A DNA stretch of 64,000 nucleotides from Anaerolineae bacterium (GTDB taxonomy: Bacteria > Chloroflexota > Anaerolineae > Aggregatilineales > Phototrophicaceae), in the NCBI GenBank assembly GCA_022821805.1, contig JAJECX010000026.1:62001-126000 (forward strand), given 5' to 3'. Below, piece by piece: positions 27,561 to 35,441 of this stretch. The notes beneath the pieces were generated by a model that was not told the origin of the DNA, ran no database searches, and saw only the letters and a list, made by a program, of their open reading frames with translations. Each line of letters starts with the position of its first letter. Positions within the stretch are counted from its first letter, which is position 1. Made by a program: the position numbers and the translations under genes.

Positions 27561-27694
27561 CTAGTTCCGTTCTGTTCGCTTCATTCAATTATAGCGAATT
27601 CGATGGGCGAGGGAAATCTTTCCGAACTCGCCGCCGAATGTGATCAAGGGTAAAATAAATTAGATTTGCTCCGAATGCGCGAAAGGGGTTGAGC

Positions 27695-28549
27695 GTGAAG
27701 TCGCCATTGGTCACAACTGCCTGGCTCGAGCGGCATCTGCGTGACAGAGACATCCGCATTGTCGAACTGCGCGGCAAGGTGCTGCCTCCAACGGAACCGC
27801 CGCCTCACTACTTTACCGATCGGGACGGCTATGAAAAGGCGCATATTCCCAACGCCGTATTCGTCGACTGGCAAGTTGATATCGTGGAGCCGGGTTCGCC
27901 TTCCGGTGATGTCGCCGCGCCCGAACGCTTTGCCGCGCTGATGGGCGCGCTCGGCATTGGCAATGACACGACAGTAGTAGTCTATGACAATGCCGCGAGC
28001 ATGTTCGCTTGCAGACTGCGCTGGACATTGCGCTATTACGGACATGAAAACGTCTTCATACTCGATGGCGGCTGGGACAAATGGCTGGCCGAAGAGCGGC
28101 CCGTGAGCGCTGACATTCCGCAAGTGGAAACAGCGAAATTCGCGCCGCGTGTAAACACCCGTCTAAAGGCGACCAAGGAAGAGATTATGACGGGCATTGA
28201 AGCGGGAAACATGCAGCTGATTGACCTGCGGTCGCCGGCGGAATACGCTGGCGCCGCTTCACGCGCGCGCCATGGCGGTCATATCCCAACGGCAATCAAT
28301 ATTCCGCGCAGTACCATGGTAGCGGACGACCAGACCGTCGAAACCACAAACAATCTGCTAAAGTGTTTTGCCGAGAAAGGCGCCGCGCTTGATGCCAGCG
28401 ATACCGTGGTCTACTGCAATTCCGGAATCTCCGCGTCCTTTGGCATGTTGGCGCTGGAATTGGCGGGAGCGCGCAATCTGCGCCTGTATGACGGGTCCTG
28501 GAAGGAATGGGGAAATGATGCGGCGACGCCAAAAGAGACGGGCGCCTAG
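27695..28549 (+). CDS. Thiosulfate/3-mercaptopyruvate sulfurtransferase
   Basis: The 284-residue protein has two rhodanese domains. The first, inactive one includes HIPNAVFVDW near 50-60; the second has the catalytic Cys in VVYCNSGISASFG near 247. The active loop CNSGIS resembles mercaptopyruvate sulfurtransferases (CGSGVT) more than classic rhodaneses (CRKGVT), but the substrate cannot be decided. A GTG at 27695 with AAAGGGG 6-7 bases upstream is the best start; an upstream TTG at 27689 is possible. Confidence 0.88.
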   Translation: MKSPLVTTAWLERHLRDRDIRIVELRGKVLPPTEPPPHYFTDRDGYEKAHIPNAVFVDWQVDIVEPGSPSGDVAAPERFAALMGALGIGNDTTVVVYDNAASMFACRLRWTLRYYGHENVFILDGGWDKWLAEERPVSADIPQVETAKFAPRVNTRLKATKEEIMTGIEAGNMQLIDLRSPAEYAGAASRARHGGHIPTAINIPRSTMVADDQTVETTNNLLKCFAEKGAALDASDTVVYCNSGISASFGMLALELAGARNLRLYDGSWKEWGNDAATPKETGA

Positions 28550-28658
28550 TGCCCTCCGCGTGGTCTGGTTTCTTCGCGCAGGTAAGAATCGCGGATTCAT
28601 TCTTGTCACAGAATAGGCATCTAAAGATTAGTCACAAAATAGGGAGTGTAAGTTTCGA

Positions 28659-29663
28659 GTGGAAATTACTGCTTATCGCGACGACTCCGCATTTGCAGCG
28701 CTGAAGCCAGAATGGAACCCTTTGCTCGGGCGCGCGCCGATGGATCGCGTCTTTTACACTTGGGAATGGCAACGCACCTGGTGGAACGCGTATAAACCGG
28801 GCGAACTTTGGATATTGGCCTGTCATGACAAAGGCGAGACCAAAGGAATCGCGCCGCTGTTTATTGCCGAGTCCGAAAGTGGTCGCTCGGTCCAGATAAT
28901 TGGCTGCGTTGATGTCACCGATTATTTGGATTTTATCGTTGATCGCACTCAGCTTGAAGAAGTATACGGCGCGGTTGCCGATTACCTTTGGGCCCGTCGC
29001 GACCGCTATGATATTCTAGATTTCTGCAATATACCTAAGGATTCGCCAACGCAGGAGATGCTTCCGGCGGCGCTCGAAAGTCGTGGATTTCGCACGGCGG
29101 TTGAACAGCAGGAAGTGTGCCCGGTCATCGAATTGCCGGATGATTGGAGCAGCTACCTGCGCTTGCTGGACAAGAAACAGCGGCATGAAGTGCGGAGGAA
29201 GATCCGCCGAATCCAAGGCAGCGAGCAGTCTATAGACTGGTATATCGTGAATGGCTTCCACGATTTGAACGAAGAAGTGACGCAGTTTGTGCGGCTCATG
29301 GGAGCCAGCGATCCGGAGAAAGAGCGCTTTCTGCAGGACGAAAGCAATCTGCTCTTCTTTCAGACGATCGTGCCGCTGCTGCAGGAGCGCGGCTGGCTTC
29401 AGCTTAACTTTCTCACAGTCAACGATGAGCGCGCCGCCGCCTACATTAATTTTGTCTACGGTAACCGCGTGATGGTATACAACTCCGGGCACGCGCATGA
29501 AGATTTCGGCGACTTGAGCCCCGGAATCGTTCTCCTCGCCTATAACATCCGGCATGCCATTGAAGAAGGTTACGCCTATTATGACTTCTTGCGCGGCGAC
29601 GAGCCCTACAAATACCGCATGGGCGGCCGCGACACCGCGGTGATGAATATCCGGGCGTCTTAG
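28659..29663 (+). CDS. GNAT-fold acyltransferase, CelD/BcsL-like
   Basis: The 334-residue protein looks like a CelD-type double-GNAT (FemAB-like) acyltransferase. It has FYTWEWQRTWWNAY near residue 32-45, the conserved KKQRHEVRRKIRR helix near 170, and the C-terminal YDFLRGDEPYKYRMG (about residues 306-320), which is the usual end of CelD family domains. Such enzymes are found in exopolysaccharide and cell-envelope loci. The start is a GTG at 28659 with GGGAG upstream. A glycosyltransferase gene follows 28 bases later, suggesting a joint role in glycan or glycolipid synthesis. Confidence 0.82.
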   Translation: MEITAYRDDSAFAALKPEWNPLLGRAPMDRVFYTWEWQRTWWNAYKPGELWILACHDKGETKGIAPLFIAESESGRSVQIIGCVDVTDYLDFIVDRTQLEEVYGAVADYLWARRDRYDILDFCNIPKDSPTQEMLPAALESRGFRTAVEQQEVCPVIELPDDWSSYLRLLDKKQRHEVRRKIRRIQGSEQSIDWYIVNGFHDLNEEVTQFVRLMGASDPEKERFLQDESNLLFFQTIVPLLQERGWLQLNFLTVNDERAAAYINFVYGNRVMVYNSGHAHEDFGDLSPGIVLLAYNIRHAIEEGYAYYDFLRGDEPYKYRMGGRDTAVMNIRAS

Positions 29664-29691
29664 GCTTGGCCGCTTTCGTAGCGGAGTGGGT

Positions 29692-30948
29692 ATGCCAATC
29701 AAACGCATCGCCGTTTTAAGCGTACACGCCAGCCCGCTGGCGCCAATGGGTGGCGCCAAGACTGGCGGCATGAATGTATATGTTCGCGAGCTATCGCGCG
29801 AACTGGGCGCGAAAGGTCTCCTCGTCGATATCTTTACCCGGCGCTCGTCGCCCGCCGAAGCCGCCGTCGATGCGTCAATTGGGGAAAACGTTCGTGTCAT
29901 CTATCTTGACGCCGGACCGCCGCTGCCCTTATCGCCGGACGATCAATTCGAGCACCTTTCAGAATTCACCGCCAATTTAATGGCTTTTGCCGCCTTGCAG
30001 AATCTGAATTTCGATATCGTCTACAGCCACTATTGGCTCAGCGGTTGGGTAGCGGCAAAGCTCAAAGAAGCCTGGGGCATTCACTTCGTGCATATGTTCC
30101 ACACGCTGGGGCACATGAAGAAGCGAATCGAAGCCAACGCATATTATCAGCCCGACCGCCGCATTATGACGGAGATGAATATTTTGCAGTCGGCTGACCG
30201 TGTCGTTGCCGCTACGCCAGCTGATCAAGCGCAGTTGCGCTGGCTGTACCGCGCGGGCCGCCGGCAAATCGTTGTGATTCCGCCGGGCGTCAATACCGAG
30301 CGCTTCAAGAAATTGATTTCGCGCAAGGAGGCGCGTATAAGGCTGGGAATCAATCCCGGCAGCAACTTGCTGCTCTTCGTCGGAAGGATAGAGCCGCTAA
30401 AGGCAATCGACACGATACTTGAGGCGCTTCATGTGTTGCGAGATCGGGCGCCTTCGCTGCTGCGAAAGCTGCGCTTCATGATTGTGGGCGGCGACCCGAA
30501 CAGCATCCACGATCGAGAAATGAGCAGACTGCAAGCGCTAAGCGTCGAGTTGGGCATCGATCAGGCGGTTAGCTTCGTCGGGGCGAAAGAGCAGGCCGAT
30601 CTGCCAATCTATTATGCGGCGGCGACAGCGGTGATCATGCCTTCCGATTACGAATCGTTTGGCATGGTCGCGCTGGAAGCGATGTCTTCCGGCACGCCGG
30701 TCATCGCCTCGCAGGTCGGCGGCTTGCAGTTTCTGGTTCGAGACAAAGAGACCGGTTTCCACATTCCGACGCGCGAATCGATTTCCTTGGCGGAATGCAT
30801 CATTGAATTGCTCGCCGAGCCATCAAGGACAGCAGATATGGGAGCGGCCGCGTCGCGTATCGCGCGCGAATACGCCTGGTCGCGTATCGCCGAGCGCTTG
30901 CTGGAAGTCTTTGATGAAGTCGCTCGTGAAAAGTTGAGGCGAGCCTAG
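29692..30948 (+). CDS. Glycosyltransferase family 4 (MshA/sucrose-P-synthase-like)
   Basis: The GT-B fold enzyme of 418 residues transfers a sugar from a nucleotide donor. The N-terminus has VHASPLAPMGGAKTGGMNVY, the glycine-rich acceptor-side loop typical of MshA and sucrose-phosphate synthase relatives. The C-terminal half has PPGVNTERF, LLFVGRIEPLKAID and the donor-binding PSDYESFGMVALEAMSSGTP with the E-x7-E pair. The ATG at 29692 follows GGAG by 5 bases; a GTG at 29686 overlaps that site. Its last four bases overlap the convergent small gene. The acceptor is unknown. Confidence 0.87.
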   Translation: MPIKRIAVLSVHASPLAPMGGAKTGGMNVYVRELSRELGAKGLLVDIFTRRSSPAEAAVDASIGENVRVIYLDAGPPLPLSPDDQFEHLSEFTANLMAFAALQNLNFDIVYSHYWLSGWVAAKLKEAWGIHFVHMFHTLGHMKKRIEANAYYQPDRRIMTEMNILQSADRVVAATPADQAQLRWLYRAGRRQIVVIPPGVNTERFKKLISRKEARIRLGINPGSNLLLFVGRIEPLKAIDTILEALHVLRDRAPSLLRKLRFMIVGGDPNSIHDREMSRLQALSVELGIDQAVSFVGAKEQADLPIYYAAATAVIMPSDYESFGMVALEAMSSGTPVIASQVGGLQFLVRDKETGFHIPTRESISLAECIIELLAEPSRTADMGAAASRIAREYAWSRIAERLLEVFDEVAREKLRRA

Positions 30949-31253
30949 CCGCCGTAAGAATTGGGGATGTCGTCTACAACGGCTTCAATGTACGGGCTAG
31001 CGAGCATATAGTCCAGGGCATCGTCTTCGGAAAGAACGATTTGGCCCTTGTGGTAGAGGGTGTTGTTGAAGCCGTCGTAGCGGTAGCGCCGATTCACCCA
31101 GCCATGCAGATTATGCTGAAAGAGCACATGGAATTGAATTGATTCTTCTTCGCCCAGGACATCCTCACGCAGCATCCATACCGGCGCGTATTGCTCTAAA
31201 TGGGGGCGCGCCTTGGCATCGCGCATTTCTTTCAGCCTGTCAATTGTAGTCAT
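30945..31253 (-). CDS. Conserved-looking hypothetical protein, 102 residues
   Basis: I do not recognise this protein. It is soluble, without signal peptide or membrane segment, and rich in aromatic residues in the middle (HGWVNRRYRYDGFNNTLYH). The ending EAVVDDIPNSYGG is ordered rather than low-complexity. The gene is convergent with the glycosyltransferase, overlapping by four bases, and divergent from argG. Good codon character in this frame and no competing frame support it being real. Confidence 0.65.
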   Translation of the reverse strand: MTTIDRLKEMRDAKARPHLEQYAPVWMLREDVLGEEESIQFHVLFQHNLHGWVNRRYRYDGFNNTLYHKGQIVLSEDDALDYMLASPYIEAVVDDIPNSYGG

Positions 31254-31433
31254 CGATTGTCCCGTACCTTGCTTGCTGGAATCGCAATGCGATCATTGTA
31301 GCGTCGGCTTCAATCTACAGCAAGCGGCGATCGAATCTGCAGACGGCGAGGCCGGCAAGAGCATCCACTTCCAAATGATGAAAGATTGATTACACTAGGC
31401 GCGCAGTGCACGATGATGTGGTGGAGACGCGCG

Positions 31434-32696
31434 ATGGCGAGTTCTGATGTGAAGAAAGTGGTTTTGGCTTACAGCGGTGGCCTGGATACATCGGTGATCG
31501 TTCCCTGGCTCAAGCACAATTACGGCTGCGAGGTACTGTGCTTTTGCGCCGACTTGGGCCAGGAAGAAGAGTTGGACGGGTTGGAGGCGAAGGCGCTGGC
31601 GTCGGGCGCGTCCAAACTCTATGTCCGCGACCTGCGCGAGGAATTCCTGACCGATTTTGTCTTCCCGACCCTGCGCGCGGGCGCTGTCTATGAACGGGAA
31701 TACCTGCTGGGCACGTCCTTCGCGCGACCCTTGATCGCCAAGCACCTGGTCGATATCGCCGAAATAGAAAAGGCGGATGCGGTCGCTCACGGTTGTACGG
31801 GCAAGGGTAACGATCAAGTGCGCTTTGAAGTCTCGACGATGGCGCTGAATCCCAAGTTGAAGACAATCGCCCCTTGGCGCGAATGGGATATCCGCAGCCG
31901 CGAAGACGCGCTAGCCTACGCCGAGGAATTTCGCGTGCCGGTCTCGCATACGGAAAAGGACATTTACAGCCGCGACCGCAACATTTTTCATCTTTCTCAC
32001 GAAGGCGGTCTGCTGGAGAACCCTTGGAACGAGCCGGAAAGCCCAATGTACCAACTGACCAACGACCCAGAGCGCGCGCCCGATGAAGCGGAATACATCG
32101 AGATTGGTTTTCTGCAGGGCAACGCAATCAGCGTCAATGGCCAGAAAATGAGCGCGGTGCAGCTGTTTACGACGCTGAACCGCCTAGGCGGCAAGCATGG
32201 CATCGGCAGAACCGATATCGTGGAGAACCGCTTGGTCGGGATGAAGAGCCGCGGCGTATACGAAACGCCGGCCGGCACGATCGTGCATCGGGCGCATCAG
32301 TTGTTGGAGAGCATCTGCCTCGACAAGCACACAATGCAGTACAAAGATACCATCGCCACGAAGTACGCTGAACTGGTATACAACGGCATGTGGTACAGCA
32401 AGCTGCGCGAGGCGCTCGACGGCTTCGTCAATATTACGCAGGCGATGGTGACTGGTACGGTGCGCTTGAAGCTGTACAAAGGCAATATTATCGTTGCCGG
32501 GCGCAAAAGCCCGTATAGCCTGTATCGAGAGGATTTTGCCTCCTTCGGCGAAGAAGATGTCTACAATCAGCGTGACGCCCACGGATTCATCCAACTCTTT
32601 GGCTTGCCGATTAAAGTCGAGGCGATGCTGCAAACCGAGGGTAGCGGAACGACCGATTATATGCGACCTGATTACAGCAAGTTCAAGCGCGACTGA
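31434..32696 (+). CDS. argG: Argininosuccinate synthase
   Basis: ArgG condenses citrulline and aspartate with ATP to argininosuccinate. The product of 420 residues begins [20 protein letters not shown], where AYSGGLDTS is the N-type ATP pyrophosphatase P-loop. Further family blocks are [15 protein letters not shown] near 115 and [19 protein letters not shown] near 260. GGTGGAG lies 8 bases before the ATG at 31434; an upstream in-frame TTG at 31386 is unlikely. argH follows by 26 bases. Confidence 0.95.
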   Translation: MASSDVKKVVLAYSGGLDTSVIVPWLKHNYGCEVLCFCADLGQEEELDGLEAKALASGASKLYVRDLREEFLTDFVFPTLRAGAVYEREYLLGTSFARPLIAKHLVDIAEIEKADAVAHGCTGKGNDQVRFEVSTMALNPKLKTIAPWREWDIRSREDALAYAEEFRVPVSHTEKDIYSRDRNIFHLSHEGGLLENPWNEPESPMYQLTNDPERAPDEAEYIEIGFLQGNAISVNGQKMSAVQLFTTLNRLGGKHGIGRTDIVENRLVGMKSRGVYETPAGTIVHRAHQLLESICLDKHTMQYKDTIATKYAELVYNGMWYSKLREALDGFVNITQAMVTGTVRLKLYKGNIIVAGRKSPYSLYREDFASFGEEDVYNQRDAHGFIQLFGLPIKVEAMLQTEGSGTTDYMRPDYSKFKRD

Positions 32697-32722
32697 GCCG
32701 AGCGCGCGGAAAGGCAATTGAA

Positions 32723-34093
32723 TTGAGCCTCTGGGGCGGACGCTTCTGCGAGCCGAGCGACGAAGACTTGCGCCGTCTGAACGACAGCATTGATTTCGAT
32801 CATATTCTGTATGCCGAAGATATTGAAGGCAGCATGGTCTACGCGCGGGCGCTGGCTCAAGCGGGAGTCTTGTCGGCTGAGGAGGCGGAAGCCATTATCG
32901 AAGGCTTAGGGCAAGTGACGCGGGAATTCGCTTGCGACCGCTTCGAGTTGGCTGCGGGCGATGAAGATATCCATACGGCGGTAGAGCGGCGGCTGATCGA
33001 AATCGTGGGTGATGTCGGCGGCAAACTGCATACGGGCCGCAGCCGCAATGATCAAGTCGCGACCGACTTCCGACTATGGACGATGCGCGCGGCCGATCGG
33101 CTGCATGGTGAGCTCCGGCAGCTGCAGGCCGCCATCATTTCCGCCGCAGAATCACATAACGAGACGGTAATGCCTGGATACACGCATATGCAGCCGGCGC
33201 AAGCGATCACCGCCGCGCATTGGTTGATGAGCTTCTTCTGGATGCTTGAGCGTGATCAGGAGCGGTTGCGGACGGCGAAAGAGTCGATGGCCGCTTGCCC
33301 CTTGGGTTCGGGCGCCTTGGCCGGCACTCCCTTCGCGATCAATCGAGAGCAGATTGCCGCGGATCTTGGTTTCGATAAGCCGAGCGAGAACAGCCTTGAC
33401 GCGGTCAGCGATCGCGACTTCGTGGCCGATATGCTATACGCGATCGCCATTTGCGCCACCCATCTTAGCCGGCTGGCTGCGGATGTCCTGATTTACTCCA
33501 GCGCCGCTTTCGGTTTCATCGCGCTCGATGATCGCTACAGCACCGGCTCCAGCTTGATGCCGCAGAAGCGCAATGCCGACCCGATGGAATTGATGCGCGG
33601 CAAGACCGGGCGCCTCATCGGCAATCTGACCGGATTCCTGACGACTCTGAAAGGCTTGCCGAGCGGATATAACAAGGACTTGCAAGAGGATAAAGAAGCC
33701 CTCTTCGATTCATTGGAAACTATGCATCAGCTTTTGCCAGTAGTCACGGCGACCGTGGGCAGCTTGCAGATTAAGGCCGAGGCGATGGCGGCGGCGCTGA
33801 CGGAAGACCTGTTGGCGACTGACCTGGCGGATTATCTGGTCGGCAAGGGGGTCCCGTTTCGGCAGTCGCACCATATCGTGGGTCAAGTTGTGCGATTGGC
33901 AGCCGAACGCGGAGTGAGCTTGTCTCAGCTTCCTTTAAGCGCGCTGCGTGAACTCTCGGAACATTTCGGCGAAGATATTGAGCAAGTATTCGATTACGCG
34001 CGTTCGGTGGCGCGGCGGAACAGTTACGGCGGTACCGCGCCCGAGGCGGTTCGAGCGCAAATCGCCCAGGCAAAGGCGCGGATAAACCAGTAG
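32723..34093 (+). CDS. argH: Argininosuccinate lyase
   Basis: ArgH splits argininosuccinate to arginine and fumarate. The 456-residue protein begins SLWGGRF, the family N-terminus, and has HTGRSRNDQVATDFRLW near 110, the TxxHxQxAQ-like GYTHMQPAQ near 155 and the fumarase-superfamily signature GSSLMPQKRNADPMEL near 275. The start is a TTG at 32723 with GGAAAGG upstream; no ATG precedes the WGGRF motif. It forms an operon with argG and ends about 80 bp before the ilv promoter. Confidence 0.95.
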   Translation: MSLWGGRFCEPSDEDLRRLNDSIDFDHILYAEDIEGSMVYARALAQAGVLSAEEAEAIIEGLGQVTREFACDRFELAAGDEDIHTAVERRLIEIVGDVGGKLHTGRSRNDQVATDFRLWTMRAADRLHGELRQLQAAIISAAESHNETVMPGYTHMQPAQAITAAHWLMSFFWMLERDQERLRTAKESMAACPLGSGALAGTPFAINREQIAADLGFDKPSENSLDAVSDRDFVADMLYAIAICATHLSRLAADVLIYSSAAFGFIALDDRYSTGSSLMPQKRNADPMELMRGKTGRLIGNLTGFLTTLKGLPSGYNKDLQEDKEALFDSLETMHQLLPVVTATVGSLQIKAEAMAAALTEDLLATDLADYLVGKGVPFRQSHHIVGQVVRLAAERGVSLSQLPLSALRELSEHFGEDIEQVFDYARSVARRNSYGGTAPEAVRAQIAQAKARINQ

Positions 34094-34170
34094 TTGTGCA
34101 GAATGTATGAGGCACTGTTCGAATTCTGCACGAAGGTTCGCCGCCAATTCTGATGTATTCTATGAATTCC

Positions 34171-34199
34171 TTGACAAGTCGTTATTGTTTCGATAAGGT
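34171..34199 (+). promoter_or_regulatory. Promoter of ilv/leu operon
   Basis: TTGACA (34171-34176), a 17-bp spacer and TAAGGT (34194-34199) lie between argH and the leader peptide. The -35 is perfect and the -10 weak. Transcription would begin near 34206, about 27 nt before the leader ATG. Confidence 0.65.
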
Positions 34200-34232
34200 A
34201 TCTATTCATAGTACGACTTCAAGAGGAAGCGA

Positions 34233-34310
34233 ATGCGAAACACGGTCGTCAGGAAGTCTGACATTATTTTGGTCCTTGTCCTCGTCCTCGTGATTATCAG
34301 TGGACTGTAA
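34233..34310 (+). CDS. ilvL: Ilv/Leu operon leader peptide
   Basis: This 25-codon ORF has an AAGAGGAAG ribosome-binding site about 5 bases before the ATG at 34233 and stops with TAA at 34308-34310. Residues 11-22 are twelve consecutive Ile, Leu or Val codons; in the whole peptide 15 of 25 residues are branched-chain (4 Ile, 5 Leu, 6 Val). It sits between a promoter and an intrinsic terminator in front of ilvE and the rest of the branched-chain operon. The content and place are those of a multivalent ilv leader peptide of the ilvGMEDA type; the peptide sequence itself is unlike the enteric one. Confidence 0.93.
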   Translation: MRNTVVRKSDIILVLVLVLVIISGL

Positions 34311-34311
34311 C

Positions 34312-34378
34312 GGCTTGGGCGGGTTTCGCGCAAAAGGCAAAGCAAACGAGAGCCTCCCAAGCCACGGGGGGCTTTTTA
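34312..34378 (+). promoter_or_regulatory. Ilv/Leu attenuator: antiterminator and terminator
   Basis: The terminator has an 8-bp stem, AGCCTCCC (34351-34358) with GGGGGGCT (34366-34373), a 7-nt loop and a T tract to 34377. The segment GGCTTGGG (34312-34319), two bases after the leader stop codon, is perfectly complementary to CCCAAGCC (34356-34363), which takes in the end of the terminator 5' arm and its loop. A ribosome at the TAA would cover 34312-34319 and allow termination; a ribosome stalled on the Ile/Leu/Val run would leave it free to form the antiterminator. The pairings are seen; the switch is inferred from known attenuators. Confidence 0.9.
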
Positions 34379-34475
34379 GTTGCATGAAGGCGACGGAAGT
34401 TGATTAGGGCGACAAGTACCGCGATATGGCGGCTAGGTTTTCGACAGGTAGAAATGCGAAGCAGAGGAAGGTTGC

Positions 34476-35399
34476 ATGACGGCTGAATGGATATGGCGCA
34501 ACGGCGAATTTGTAAAGTGGGATGAGGCGACTGTGCATGTCAGCGCCCATGCTTTGCATTATGGATCGAGCGTGTTTGAAGGCATACGCGCTTATGACAC
34601 GCCGCAGGGACCGGCTGTGTTCCGATTGCGCGAACATAGCGAACGGCTGCTGCAGGGCGCGCGCGTTATGCGGATTGAACACGATAACGATGCCGATACA
34701 TTGGACAAAGCCATTATCGAAACCGTCCGAAAGAACGGTCACAGTTCATGCTATGTCCGCCCGATCATTTTCCGCGGCGCGGGCGCCTTGGGCTTGGAAG
34801 GGCGCAACCGCACAGAAGTTCAGACGGTTATCATTACGATGGAGTGGGGCCGATACCTAGGCGCAGAGGCAATCGAAGAAGGCGTCGATGTGCAGATCAG
34901 CTCCTTCCGGCGGATGGCGCCTGATACGCACATGGCGCTGGTCAAGGCGGGCGGCAATTACGTTAACAGCCAGTTCGTCAGCATGGAAGCGCATGACAAC
35001 GGCTTCCAGGAGGGCATTGCGCTCGATATAAACGGTTATGTGAGTGAAGGCGCGGGCGAGAACATATTTGTCATATTAGACGGTGTGGTGTATACGCCTG
35101 GCGCTTGGTCGTCAATCCTGATGGGCATCACCCGTGACAGCGCCTTGAGGATTTTGGCCGATCAAGGCGTCGAGGTGCGTTTCCAGCCGGTGGCGCGCGA
35201 GATGCTATATATGGCGGACGAAATCTTTTTCACTGGAACAGCCGCGGAGGTTACGCCGGTCAAGTCGGTGGATCGCATAAGTATAGGCTGCGGCGGGCGC
35301 GGGCCTATCACCGAGGCGGTGCAGCGCGAATTCTTTGCCATCACCGCTGGGGAAGCGCCGGACCGATTTGGCTGGCTGACCCACGTAAACAAATCCTGA
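34476..35399 (+). CDS. ilvE: Branched-chain amino acid aminotransferase
   Basis: IlvE performs the last step of Val, Leu and Ile synthesis, transferring an amino group from glutamate to the 2-oxo acid. The 307-residue fold-type IV PLP enzyme begins TAEWIWRNGEFVKWDEA, has HYGSSVFEGIRAY near 28-40, the PLP Lys in VKAGGNYVNSQ near 159, and EGAGENIFV plus GITRDSAL in the C-terminal half. AGGAAGG precedes the ATG. It is the first structural gene behind the Ile/Leu/Val attenuator. Confidence 0.93.
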   Translation: MTAEWIWRNGEFVKWDEATVHVSAHALHYGSSVFEGIRAYDTPQGPAVFRLREHSERLLQGARVMRIEHDNDADTLDKAIIETVRKNGHSSCYVRPIIFRGAGALGLEGRNRTEVQTVIITMEWGRYLGAEAIEEGVDVQISSFRRMAPDTHMALVKAGGNYVNSQFVSMEAHDNGFQEGIALDINGYVSEGAGENIFVILDGVVYTPGAWSSILMGITRDSALRILADQGVEVRFQPVAREMLYMADEIFFTGTAAEVTPVKSVDRISIGCGGRGPITEAVQREFFAITAGEAPDRFGWLTHVNKS

Positions 35400-35441
35400 C
35401 GGGTTTACTTTGCTGGCGAATGTAAGGTGCGGGAGGCGGTC

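Noticed and set aside
34171..34475. T-box riboswitch as an alternative control for the ilv operon
   Set aside because: No T-box sequence (TGGNACCGCG) or specifier stem is visible, while the leader peptide and antiterminator explain the region.
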